Assembly (NCBI RefSeq): GCF_049739465.1
Contig: NZ_JBMHHY010000015.1
Coordinates: forward strand, 214,171-278,170
Direction of reading: 5' to 3'
From: Embleya sp049739465
GTDB lineage: Bacteria > Actinomycetota > Actinomycetes > Streptomycetales > Streptomycetaceae
DNA: 64,000 nt
The notes below the pieces were generated by a model, which searched no databases, was not told where the DNA came from, and worked only from the letters and a program-made list of their open reading frames with translations. Shown here one piece after another: positions 50,797-58,809 of the stretch (the first letter of the stretch is position 1; each line of letters begins with the position of its first letter). The position numbers were made by a program, and so were the translations under genes.

Positions 50797-52260
50797 TCAA
50801 ACGCCGGTGGGTACATGGGTGATCCCAAGGTAATCGATGACCCGAGCGCAGGAGCGGCAGGCAGGCACGTATGAGCCATGGGGCGCCAAAGCGGGGTCGT
50901 TTTCATAGTTGATGGCGTGAGTGGTCAGCCGACCACCGGAGAGGTAGTCCCGGGCCTCTTCGGGGGTGAGCGGCGGCAGCCCTCGGCGTTGTGCCTCGAT
51001 GGCCTGTAGGCGATCCGACAACAATGGCACCTCCGCGCAACGTCCATGCCCGATGGCTCGCTCCGCCTCGGGCACGCGATCGTAGAGTTCGCGCAGGGCC
51101 GGGTGGATATCGACCTCACCCCGACGCACGCTCGTGTGGCTGGTGACCACTCCGTCGTGTTCGAAGGCACCGGCCATGGTCGGCCGTGTGCGCTTGCCTA
51201 CCTGCGGATCTTGGGCGACGGCCTCTCGTGTGTCGTTCGCGAGCTGTTGGGAAGCCTCGCGCATGATCGAGTCCCGCTCGACCTGGCTCGGCTGATTCGG
51301 TCCCAGGGTTGTCGTGCGCCCCTCATAACCCGTTGCGCCGCGCCCGGTTGGACCCTGGGTACGTCGGATCGGCGGATTACCTTCCGGCCCCGGCCTGTCG
51401 TATCGACGAAAGTCACCGCTTCCCGGCCCTGCGGGCCTGCCGCCTCCTCCGCCTCGCCCGCCGCTTCCCGCGCTGCCTGCCCCCGAGGGACCTGCGGGAG
51501 ATCGTGATTGGCCGCTCGTCGGACCGGAGGTGGATATGCCGGGCCTTGAGGCACCGGCTTTTCCGGATGATTGCGGGGGTTTGGCCTGACCTCCGGCTGC
51601 GGTTTTGTTGGCTGTCGGGCCGGTGGGCGTCTTGCGGAAGTTGTCGGCCTGGGTGTTGTCGTTGGTGGTGGTGCGTTGGGTGTTTTTGCGGAGGCCGGTG
51701 CCGGTTTTGGTGACCAGGGTGGGGGCGTTTGCGGTGCCGCGTTGGTGGGTGGTGACGACGGTTTCGTATTGAGGTTTGAGTTTGGCGCTGTAGGGGTCGT
51801 TGCCGAAGGGGTTGGTGCCGGCGGTTTCCTTTTGGAGGGTGTTCTGGGCGTCGACGATGCGTTTGCTCGCGGCGTCCATGCGCGTGGCGGCGGACTCCAG
51901 GGACTGTGGGGTGGTGACCGTCTTGGCGCCGGGGGCTGCGGGGGCCGGTGGGCGCCAGGGCGGTTTGGAACTGCTCGCGATGGTGGGCATGTACGGCGAG
52001 GAGGAGGTGCCGGACGCACCGGGAGTGCCGTCGGGTGCCGAGGTCAGGAAGGGGTTGCCGGGCTTGGGTGTCGAGGGCTGGTCGGGTGGGTCGAACCTGG
52101 GGCCCTCGGTGTCCTTGGCGGGTGGTTTGCCCGGCGGGGCGGTGCCCTTTGGTGGTTGGCCCTTGGGGGGCTGGGCGCCCGGGGTGTTGGGCTTGGTGAG
52201 GTCGGGCGCGTTGGGCTTGGTCGGTGGGGTCGGGGGCTTCGGCGGCGGCTTCGGCGGCAT
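50797..52260 (-). CDS. Proline-rich polymorphic toxin with C-terminal YwqJ-like deaminase
   Basis: A 487-residue protein. Residues 1-110 are Pro/Lys-rich low complexity (MPPKPPPKPPTPPTKP). A helical part (about 115-150) has LESAATRMDAASKRIVDAQ. A Gly/Ser/Pro linker precedes a deaminase domain at about 360-487. Active-site motifs are Cys408-Ala-Glu410 in GHGRCAEVPLLSD and Cys468/Cys471 in PACRSCARVID. The family (PF14431-like) deaminates nucleic acid or nucleotides, so DNA or RNA damage is the inferred effect. The start overlaps the small partner gene by 1 bp. There is no signal peptide; export through type VII secretion is suggested by the WXG100-like neighbour. Confidence 0.85.
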   Translation of the reverse strand: MPPKPPPKPPTPPTKPNAPDLTKPNTPGAQPPKGQPPKGTAPPGKPPAKDTEGPRFDPPDQPSTPKPGNPFLTSAPDGTPGASGTSSSPYMPTIASSSKPPWRPPAPAAPGAKTVTTPQSLESAATRMDAASKRIVDAQNTLQKETAGTNPFGNDPYSAKLKPQYETVVTTHQRGTANAPTLVTKTGTGLRKNTQRTTTNDNTQADNFRKTPTGPTANKTAAGGQAKPPQSSGKAGASRPGISTSGPTSGQSRSPAGPSGAGSAGSGGRGGGGGRPAGPGSGDFRRYDRPGPEGNPPIRRTQGPTGRGATGYEGRTTTLGPNQPSQVERDSIMREASQQLANDTREAVAQDPQVGKRTRPTMAGAFEHDGVVTSHTSVRRGEVDIHPALRELYDRVPEAERAIGHGRCAEVPLLSDRLQAIEAQRRGLPPLTPEEARDYLSGGRLTTHAINYENDPALAPHGSYVPACRSCARVIDYLGITHVPTGV

Positions 52261-52469
52261 CAGTGGCCGCCGTTCGGGGCCAGCGTGGCGGCGATCTTCG
52301 ACTGCGGCGCCACGATCGGGCCGCCGGATCCGGCGGGGTCGGCCGGTGGGGGTGCGGGCGCGGCGGGTTCCATGTCGCGTTCGCCGAGTTGGGTGCTCTC
52401 GGCGGTGAGCGCTTGGAGTCCGCCGAGGTCGTGGGCGGTTTGCAGGAGGCCGGCGACCTTGTTGGTCAT
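52260..52469 (-). CDS. Small partner protein of the toxin operon
   Basis: At least 69 residues from the ATG at 52469, with TNKVAGLLQTAHDLGGLQ and a Pro-rich tail. Coding-like sequence continues upstream of that ATG in the same frame (TYEVSSARTALTTRFDAM) up to about 52533 without a start codon. It therefore probably belongs to a longer protein joined to the WXG100-like gene through the G7 run at 52539-52545. Stop and toxin start share a base (TGATG). Function is unknown; a chaperone or secretion partner is plausible. Confidence 0.6.
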   Translation of the reverse strand: MTNKVAGLLQTAHDLGGLQALTAESTQLGERDMEPAAPAPPPADPAGSGGPIVAPQSKIAATLAPNGGH

Positions 52470-52533
52470 GGCGTCGAAGCGGGTGGTGAGCGCGGTGCGG
52501 GCGCTGGAGACCTCGTATGTGTCGCCGATCGGG

Positions 52534-52929
52534 CTACCGGGGGGGCAATCGACCCTCGGCGCGCAGTGTCGCGATCTTGTCGCGGAGGGTGCGCAGCTGG
52601 CCCTCGGCCTCGGTCTGTGCGTTGCGGACCTCGGTGGTGGCGTTCGTGAAGGCGGTGACCAGTTGCTTGGATGCCTTGAACACGGCGACCAGGTGGCTGC
52701 CCGAGACCTGGCCCCAGTATCCGGCGAAGGCGTCCGTGGCCGGACCGCTGTTGTCGGCCATCACTTCGGTGGCCGCCACATCGGCGTCCATCCGGGCGCT
52801 GTCGACCTCGCCCGCGTAGACGTTGTACGCGATGGACAGCCGGTCCAGGGCGTCCGCGTCGATGGCGGGCCACTGGACCCCGGTCCAGCTCAACGCCTCC
52901 GCCAAGTCGGCGGGCACGGTCGATCCCAC
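52534..52929 (-). CDS. WXG100-like ESX/type VII secretion family protein
   Basis: A 131-residue helical protein. Its helix-hairpin centre has Trp72-Gly73-Gln74 in FAGYWGQVSGSHL, and heptad-like helices flank it (LDRLSIAYNVYAGEVDSAR before, LVAVFKASKQLVTAF after). This is the WXG100 pattern with a 20-residue longer C terminus. GTG at 52929 follows GAGGGGG. It is the first gene of the toxin operon. It should be the secreted helper or signal-bearing partner for the toxin. The secretion machinery is not in the window. Confidence 0.72.
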   Translation of the reverse strand: MGSTVPADLAEALSWTGVQWPAIDADALDRLSIAYNVYAGEVDSARMDADVAATEVMADNSGPATDAFAGYWGQVSGSHLVAVFKASKQLVTAFTNATTEVRNAQTEAEGQLRTLRDKIATLRAEGRLPPR

Positions 52930-53229
52930 GCGTCCCCCTCGCGTCGTCCGTCGGGTACACACGGGCGGGCGTGTGTAGCCGCGAGACGCAACCATATTGA
53001 ATGGTTGGATGCTTTAGGTGACGAATCAATCACGATGTGATCGAAGAGTGTTGTGCTGCCGTCGGGTGGTCAAGAGACCGCCGATTCGCCGAACTCGCCT
53101 CAGCACACGGGGCGTTGCCGGCGCCGGCGGTGGGTCGTACGCGTCGGCCCCCGAATCGGGTGAGCGGTCCGCACAACAGTCGGACGAGTGCACCCGCGAC
53201 CACGTGTATGGCGAGCCCGAACCGCCCAC

Positions 53230-53305
53230 GATTGCGAATCTCCCGCAGGCCCGGGCCGAGCGCTTCACGCGCTTGTCGCACGGCGGAGGCGGTTGATGTG
53301 GCCAC
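53230..53305 (-). pseudogene. XRE/DUF5753 regulator, 5' fragment
   Basis: GTG at 53305 opens VATSTASAVRQAREALGPGLREIR, quoted as TASAVRQAREALGPGLREIR, the start of helix-turn-helix proteins that follow DUF6879 genes. After about 24 codons (NRGRFGLAIH) it loses the family pattern. The DNA-binding domain and DUF5753 are gone, so a deletion or replacement happened between about 53030 and 53235. Confidence 0.6.
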
Positions 53306-53321
53306 GAACTGATCGACGGTT

Positions 53322-53828
53322 TCAGGCGGGGCGGTAGTTCCGGTGGTCGGTTCCGCGTTGCCAGACTGCTTCGAAGGCTGCCGCGCAGAGTTGTACGACG
53401 GTCGAATCGGTGACCGTTTCGTTTCCGGTCCAGGTGCCGTCGCCGGTGAAGTGGTTGAACATGACGGCGTCGTCCAGCAGCCAGAAGTCGTTGCCCGGCA
53501 GGGCGAGATCCGACGCCTGTCGGCGCGGCAGCCACCGAACCTCTTCGCCCGCCGCGAGGTTCGCCGCCGGTGTCGCCTCGTGCTCGTAGCGGATGTAGTC
53601 GCTGATCGGCTCGGACACGATCCGGGCCCTGCGTACTTCCGCCCCGTGCGCGATGGCCGAACGCACCAGGGCATGCCACGCCCGATCGGCCGGGCCGCGA
53701 TCGTACACAACCCCCGCCTGCCAGGCCACGAACGCCGGTGACGTACCGGCGTAGTCGTCCCGCATCTCCAAGTGCCAGGCCCGCTTCCGGACCGAGGTCA
53801 GCAACGCATCGAGCGTCGGAGTCGTCAC
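53322..53828 (-). CDS. DUF6879 family protein
   Basis: A 168-residue protein with the complete family pattern: AWHLEMRDDYAG, RRARIVSEPISDYIRYEHE, GEEVRWLPRRQASDLALPGND, FWLLDDAVMFNHFTGDGTW, each within 20 residues. Actinomycetes place these genes before XRE/DUF5753 regulators, and here the partner is truncated just downstream. The gene starts with GTG at 53828. Function is unknown. Confidence 0.87.
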   Translation of the reverse strand: MTTPTLDALLTSVRKRAWHLEMRDDYAGTSPAFVAWQAGVVYDRGPADRAWHALVRSAIAHGAEVRRARIVSEPISDYIRYEHEATPAANLAAGEEVRWLPRRQASDLALPGNDFWLLDDAVMFNHFTGDGTWTGNETVTDSTVVQLCAAAFEAVWQRGTDHRNYRPA

Positions 53829-53832
53829 CGGT

Positions 53833-53992
53833 GCCGTCCACCTCCGGAAAGAACCGCAGCATGCGCAGCGGAAGTTCGATCGCGTCCTCGTGGCCCGGGA
53901 TGGTCAGCTCGGCCACCTGCTCGGCTCGGGCCTTCCAGGACTGGATAACGAGCATCCCACGCTCCGGGTCGAATCGACCCCCGACCAACGGG
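53833..53992 (-). other. Orphan coding-like fragment beside the minisatellite
   Basis: In the gap 53829-54203 this strand reads RGMLVIQSWKARAEQVAEL, TIPGHEDAIELPLRMLRFFP and EVDG, which looks like the C-terminal part of a protein and includes an ATG (53955) with GGAG upstream. There is no stop in frame before the DUF6879 gene, and upstream it runs straight into the 8-bp array. It may be a remnant of a gene cut by the array. I do not recognise the family. Confidence 0.35.
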
Positions 53993-54002
53993 CCCGCCCT
54001 AC

Positions 54003-54186
54003 GGTCGGACGGCCGGGCGGTCGGACGGCCGGGCGGTCGGGCGGTCGGGCGGCCGGGCGGCCGGGCGGCCGGGCGGCCGGGCGGCCGGGCGGCCGGGCGG
54101 CCGGGCAGTCGGGCGGCCGGGCAGTCGGGCGGCCGGGCGGCCGGGCGGCCGGGCAGTCGGGCGGCCGGGCAGTCGGGCGGCCGGGC
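54003..54186. repeat. 8-bp minisatellite, 23 units
   Basis: Twenty-three head-to-tail 8-bp units with no length change: 15 GGCCGGGC, 4 AGTCGGGC, 2 GGTCGGGC and 2 GGTCGGAC. Variants are clustered: the GGT type at one end, the AGT type at the other, and a run of seven identical GGCCGGGC units at positions 7-13. It begins in the gap and ends 17 bp before the prenyltransferase stop codon. Confidence 0.95.
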
Positions 54187-54203
54187 ACAAGCTCTCCGAT
54201 CCC

Positions 54204-55118
54204 CTACGGCCGCAGCCCCCGCACGCCCAGATCCAGCAGCGCGCAGACGAACAGCGCCACGCCGATGAAGCCGTTCGTCGTGAAGAAGGCCCGGTTGAGT
54301 TTGGACAGGTCGTCGGGGGCCAGCAGGGAGTGTTCGTAGACGAAGGCCGCTGCGACGATCAGTAGGCCCAGCCACCAGAAGAAGCCCGCGCCGGTGGCCG
54401 CGCCGAACCAGGCGAACAGCACCATCGTCACCACGTGGGTGATCTTGGAGGCGTTCAGCGCCGCGGCGATGCCCCACCTGGCCGGCACGCTCCTGACGCC
54501 GTGCGCGCGGTCGGCGGCCACGTCCTGGCAGCCGAAGATCAGGTCGAAGCCGCCGATCCAGGTGCCCACCGCCAGGCCGAGCACGACCGCCTGCCACGAC
54601 CACTCGCCGGTGATCGCCAGCCACGCACCGACCGGGCCGATCGCCTGGGCCAGACCCAGGATCGCGTGCGGGACGTCGGTGAACCGCTTGCCGTACGGAT
54701 AGACCACCATCGGGATCACCGCCACCGGCGCCAACGCCAGGCACAGCGGATTCAGCAGCGCGGCGGCGACCAGGTAGAAGAACAGCGCGACCAGCGCGCC
54801 GATCCACGCGGTGCGCACCGAGACCGCGCCGGTGACCAACTCCCGCGTCGCGGTGCGCGGATTGCGTGCGTCGATCTCCCGGTCGATGATCCGATTGCAG
54901 GCCATCGCGAACGTACGCAGGCCCACCATCGCCACGGTGACCAGGAACAGCTCCCAGTAGTGCAGGCGTTCGTTGCTCTCGTACATCGCGGTGAAGGCCG
55001 CGATGTAGGCGAACGGCAACGCGAACACCGAGTGCTCGATCAGTACCAGGCGCAGGAACGCCTTGATCCGGCCGACCTCCGACGGTGCCCCGGGAGCGGG
55101 TAGCGCAGCGGACGTCAC
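54204..55118 (-). CDS. mqnP: Menaquinone pathway prenyltransferase
   Basis: A 304-residue UbiA-family membrane prenyltransferase with eight or nine helices. The first Asp-rich motif is NRIIDREIDARNPRT, and the second region is DLIFGCQDVAADRAHG. In the futalosine pathway it attaches the isoprenoid tail to a 6-methoxy-naphthoate-type intermediate. The GTG start overlaps the UbiD-like gene by 4 bp (GTGA), so the two are coupled. The assignment as MqnP follows from the mqn context. Confidence 0.88.
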   Translation of the reverse strand: MTSAALPAPGAPSEVGRIKAFLRLVLIEHSVFALPFAYIAAFTAMYESNERLHYWELFLVTVAMVGLRTFAMACNRIIDREIDARNPRTATRELVTGAVSVRTAWIGALVALFFYLVAAALLNPLCLALAPVAVIPMVVYPYGKRFTDVPHAILGLAQAIGPVGAWLAITGEWSWQAVVLGLAVGTWIGGFDLIFGCQDVAADRAHGVRSVPARWGIAAALNASKITHVVTMVLFAWFGAATGAGFFWWLGLLIVAAAFVYEHSLLAPDDLSKLNRAFFTTNGFIGVALFVCALLDLGVRGLRP

Positions 55119-56566
55119 AGTCCGTATTCCTTCCAACGACGGGTTACCTTGGCGGCGGTCTCGGGATCCGACACGACCATCTCCGGCCAGCCGCCGTCCC
55201 GGGTGTAGCCCTCCTCGGGCAGCTTGCGGGTCGCGTCGATGCCCGCCTTGCCGCCCCAGAACTGCTGGTACGACGCGTGGTCGAGGTGGTCCACCGGCCC
55301 CTCGGTGAGCAGCAGGTCGCGCGCGTAGTCGGTGTTGCCGAACGCGCGCCACGCCACCTCGTGGTAGTCGTGCACGTCGCAGTCCGCGTCCACCACCACG
55401 ATCAGCTTGGTCAGCGACATCATGTGCGCACCCCAGATCGCGCTCATCACCTTCTGCGCGTGCTTGGGGTACTTCTTGTCGATCGAGACGATCGCGCAGT
55501 TGTGGAAGCCGCCCGCCTCGGGCAGGTCGTAGTCCACGATGTCCGGCACGATGATCTTCAGCAGCGGCAGGAAGAACCGCTCCGTCGCCTTGCCCAGCGG
55601 CCCGTCCTCGGTGGGCGGCCGGCCGACCACGATCGACTGCAGCAGCGGCTTCTCGCGCATCGTCACGCAGTCGATGGTCAGCGCCGGGAACGGCTCCTGC
55701 GGCGTGTAGAAGCCGGTGTGGTCGCCGAACGGGCCCTCGGGCAACATCTCGCCCGGGGTCAACCAGCCCTCCAGGACCACCTCGGCCTCGGCCGGGACCT
55801 GGAGCGGCACGCTCACGCAGTCCACCATCTCGATCCGCCGGCCGCCGATGAAGCCCGCGAACAGGTACTCGTCGATGTCGCCCGGGAGCGGTGCGGTAGA
55901 GGCGTACGTCACGGCCGGTGGACAGCCGAACGCGATCGCCACCGGCAGCCGCTCACCGCGCTTGGCCGCCACCTGGTAGTGGTTGCGGCTGTCCTTGTGG
56001 ATCTGCCAGTGCATCCCGATCGTGCGCTTGTCGTGCCGCTGCAACCGGTACAGGCCCAGGTTGCGCACGCCGGAGTCCGGGTCCTTGGTGTGGGTCAGGC
56101 CCAGGTTGTAGAAGGAGCCGCCGTCCTCGGGCCAGGTGAACAGCGCCGGAATGGTGTCCAGGTCGACGTCGTCGCCCTTGAGCACCACCTCCTGGCACGG
56201 CGCGTCCTTGATCTTCTTCGGCGGGATGTGCACCACCGAACCGAGCTTGCCGAACGCCTCGCGGATCCCGCCGAAACCCTGCGGCAGTTCCGGCTTGAGC
56301 AGCCCGCCGATCTTCTCCGACAACTCGTCGTAGCTCTTCAGCCCGAGCGCCATCAGCATGCGCTCGTCGGTGCCGTAGACGTTCATCGCCAGCGGCATCG
56401 AGCTGCCCTTGACGTTCTCGAAGAGCAGCGCCGGACCCTTGGCCTTGTTCACCCGATCGGTGATCTCGCCGACCTCGAGATGCGGATCGACCTCGGCGCG
56501 CACGCGCTTGAGGTCACCGCGCTTCTCCAGTGCCTTCAGGAAAGCGCGCAAGGTCCCGTATGCCAT
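55115..56566 (-). CDS. mqnL: UbiD-like menaquinone decarboxylase
   Basis: A 483-residue prenylated-FMN decarboxylase. GLYRLQRHDKRTIGMHWQIHKD, quoted as LYRLQRHDKRTIGMHWQIHK, carries the Arg/Glu residues of the cofactor site; FGDHTGFYTPQEPFP and PLGKATERFFLP are other UbiD landmarks. It decarboxylates a menaquinone intermediate and needs the cofactor made by the ubiX product at 46773-47441. It is the first gene of a two-gene unit with mqnP. Confidence 0.9.
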   Translation of the reverse strand: MAYGTLRAFLKALEKRGDLKRVRAEVDPHLEVGEITDRVNKAKGPALLFENVKGSSMPLAMNVYGTDERMLMALGLKSYDELSEKIGGLLKPELPQGFGGIREAFGKLGSVVHIPPKKIKDAPCQEVVLKGDDVDLDTIPALFTWPEDGGSFYNLGLTHTKDPDSGVRNLGLYRLQRHDKRTIGMHWQIHKDSRNHYQVAAKRGERLPVAIAFGCPPAVTYASTAPLPGDIDEYLFAGFIGGRRIEMVDCVSVPLQVPAEAEVVLEGWLTPGEMLPEGPFGDHTGFYTPQEPFPALTIDCVTMREKPLLQSIVVGRPPTEDGPLGKATERFFLPLLKIIVPDIVDYDLPEAGGFHNCAIVSIDKKYPKHAQKVMSAIWGAHMMSLTKLIVVVDADCDVHDYHEVAWRAFGNTDYARDLLLTEGPVDHLDHASYQQFWGGKAGIDATRKLPEEGYTRDGGWPEMVVSDPETAAKVTRRWKEYGL

Positions 56567-56681
56567 GCGTGCCAGTATCCGATACGGACTCGCCGGACCC
56601 GCACGCGCACCCGGCCGGTCGGGCTACCTTGGACCGTCGTGCCGGGCCGGGACGACAGGCAGGGACGAGCAGGAGGGGTAC

Positions 56682-58808
56682 ATGCTCACGGTCGCTTCGG
56701 AATTGCGTTCGGTGGTCGTCCATGCCGTGGGGGCGGTGTGCGTACGGAACTGCGAGGTCGAGCTGCCGGCGGGTCCCCCGGGGCCGATCCGGGTACGGGT
56801 GACCGGGTTTCCGCTCACCGCGCACGGCGACCGGCTGCGCGCCCGGGTGCCGGCGGGTGGTGCGGACGGTACGGGTGACGTGGCGCTACGGGTGACCGAC
56901 GTGCGGCCGGGCGTCGACGTCGAGGTGGTCGAGGACGCGGCCCTGCCGAGCGTGCTGCTCGACCTGGAGGCGGCCGAGTCACGGGTACGGGCGTTGCGCG
57001 ATCGGGCCGGCCGGCTGGCCGCCGAACTGGCCGAGATCGCCGGATTGGCGGCCGTACTCCCGACCGTCAAGCGCGGCGACCCACCACGCAACGCACCGGT
57101 GTCCGCGCTGCTCGACCTGGCCGAGTTCACCGACGCGCGCGCGGCGGCGCTGTACGAGCGGATCGGCGCGTGCGACGCGGAACTGCGCGAGGCGGTACGG
57201 GAAGCCGAGCTGTATCGGGCCCGGCTGAACGCGGGATCCGGCGCGGTGCGCACCGAACGGGCCCAGGTCTCCGGCAGCGCGGTGGTCACCCTGGAGCACA
57301 CCGGCGAGGCCGGCCGGGTCGAACTCGCGGTGGAGTACCACGTGCCCGGCGCCCGCTGGTCGCCGATGTACCAACTGCGTCTGGACGAGGCGATGACCGG
57401 CGGCACGCTGATCCTGCGCGCGTGCGTCGCGCAGCGCACCGGCGAGGACTGGACCGGCGTACGACTGGGCCTGTCCACCGCCGACCTGGCCCGAAGCACC
57501 GACCTGCCCGAACTCAAGTCGCTGCGCCTGGGCCGCCGGCAGACCGCCCCCGCGCACCCGGGCTGGCGCGAACCACCCACCGGCCTGGCCGAGTTGTTCA
57601 CCGGATATGACGTGGCGGCGCAGGTGGAGCGCGAGCGTGAGCGGTCGACCTACGCGGCGGCGGCGGCGAGTGCGGGCGCCGCCGAGGAGACGCTGTACAC
57701 CGAGCACCGGATGCTGTCGCGCCCGGCGCCGCCACCCACCCCGGTGGTCGCGGCGCCGGTACCGCTGTCGGCGCCCATGCCATCCGGCGGCTACGGCGGC
57801 GCCCCGGGACCGCACCCGGCCGCGGCATCCGACCGGCAGCGCATGCGGCACGGACTCGCCGGCCCGCCCGAGCCCGGCGCCGCGTTCGAGGTCGCCGGGT
57901 TCGCGCCAGCGCAGGAGGGGGTCGCATTCGTCGCCGAGAAGGGCTTCGAACCCGCGCTGCCGGACGCCCCCGAGCCGCGCGCCGACCTGCTCGACTACGC
58001 GGGGCTCGAACTGCGCGGCGCGGACGACCCGCAGGCCCGGGGCCGGCTGCGCCCCGCGTCGTCCGGAACCAGCGGCCCGGCCATGGAGTATCGCCGCCGG
58101 GCCGACGAGGTCACCCGCCTGATGTTGCCCGAGCACGCCTTCGCACCGCGCGACGCGGCCGGGTCGTACGACTACCGCTACGACACCGCGGCGCCCGCCG
58201 AGGTGGCCGCGGACGGGGTGTGGCACACCATCCCGGTGTGCGAGATCGAGATCGGCCTGGCACCCGAGTTCGTCTGTGTACCGGCCCTGGACGACGCGGT
58301 CTTCGGCACCGTCGTACTCGCCAACGCCTCCGCGCACGCCCTGCTCGCCGGCCCTGCGGACGTGTCGGTGGCGGGTGAGTTCCTGATGACGGTGCCGCTG
58401 CCGACGCTCGCGCCCGGCGCCCGCGAACGGGTCGGCGTGGGGGTCGTGGAGAGCGTGCAGGTCTCCCGGAACGCGCACATGCGCGAGTCGACCGCCGGAC
58501 TGCGCGGCGGCACCGCGGTACTCGACCACCGGATCGAGGTGGCGGCGGTCAACCACCTGGCCCGGCCGATCCGCCTGGACATCCTGGAGCGGGTCCCGGT
58601 CACCGACGACAAGGACATCAGGATCGAGGAGCACGCCGGCACCCCGCGCTGGGTGGAGGACACCGAACTGCGCGACGGACGACACGTCCCCGGCGCGCGC
58701 GTATGGCACGTCGAACTCGCCCCCGGCGAGCGGAAGAACCTCACCGGCGGCTACGAGATCCGGATCCCGGCAGCGAAGGCCGTCGTCGGCGGCAACAGGA
58801 GGGTCTGA
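56682..58808 (+). CDS. DUF4139 protein with a large low-complexity insertion (paralogue 1)
   Basis: A 708-residue protein of the mucoidy inhibitor A-like family. The N-terminal DUF4140 part (about 5-110) is followed by a coiled coil (ESRVRALRDRAGRLAAELAEI) and the DUF4139 beta-domain, with EYHVPGARWSPMYQLRL and RTGEDWTGVRLGLSTADLA. An Ala/Pro/Gly-rich insertion of about 150 residues (near 320-470) interrupts it. ATG at 56682 follows AGGAGGGG. The second gene starts 1 bp after its stop. Function is unknown. Confidence 0.85.
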   Translation: MLTVASELRSVVVHAVGAVCVRNCEVELPAGPPGPIRVRVTGFPLTAHGDRLRARVPAGGADGTGDVALRVTDVRPGVDVEVVEDAALPSVLLDLEAAESRVRALRDRAGRLAAELAEIAGLAAVLPTVKRGDPPRNAPVSALLDLAEFTDARAAALYERIGACDAELREAVREAELYRARLNAGSGAVRTERAQVSGSAVVTLEHTGEAGRVELAVEYHVPGARWSPMYQLRLDEAMTGGTLILRACVAQRTGEDWTGVRLGLSTADLARSTDLPELKSLRLGRRQTAPAHPGWREPPTGLAELFTGYDVAAQVERERERSTYAAAAASAGAAEETLYTEHRMLSRPAPPPTPVVAAPVPLSAPMPSGGYGGAPGPHPAAASDRQRMRHGLAGPPEPGAAFEVAGFAPAQEGVAFVAEKGFEPALPDAPEPRADLLDYAGLELRGADDPQARGRLRPASSGTSGPAMEYRRRADEVTRLMLPEHAFAPRDAAGSYDYRYDTAAPAEVAADGVWHTIPVCEIEIGLAPEFVCVPALDDAVFGTVVLANASAHALLAGPADVSVAGEFLMTVPLPTLAPGARERVGVGVVESVQVSRNAHMRESTAGLRGGTAVLDHRIEVAAVNHLARPIRLDILERVPVTDDKDIRIEEHAGTPRWVEDTELRDGRHVPGARVWHVELAPGERKNLTGGYEIRIPAAKAVVGGNRRV

Positions 58809-58809
58809 C

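Noticed and set aside
54003..54186. Possible CRISPR array.
   Set aside because: Units are 8 bp with no spacers and no cas gene is nearby.
53026..54807. A 593-codon minus-strand frame that joins prenyltransferase antiframe, the satellite and DUF6879.
   Set aside because: It only stays open because the 8-bp array and neighbouring genes have no stops in this frame. The real genes are in other frames.
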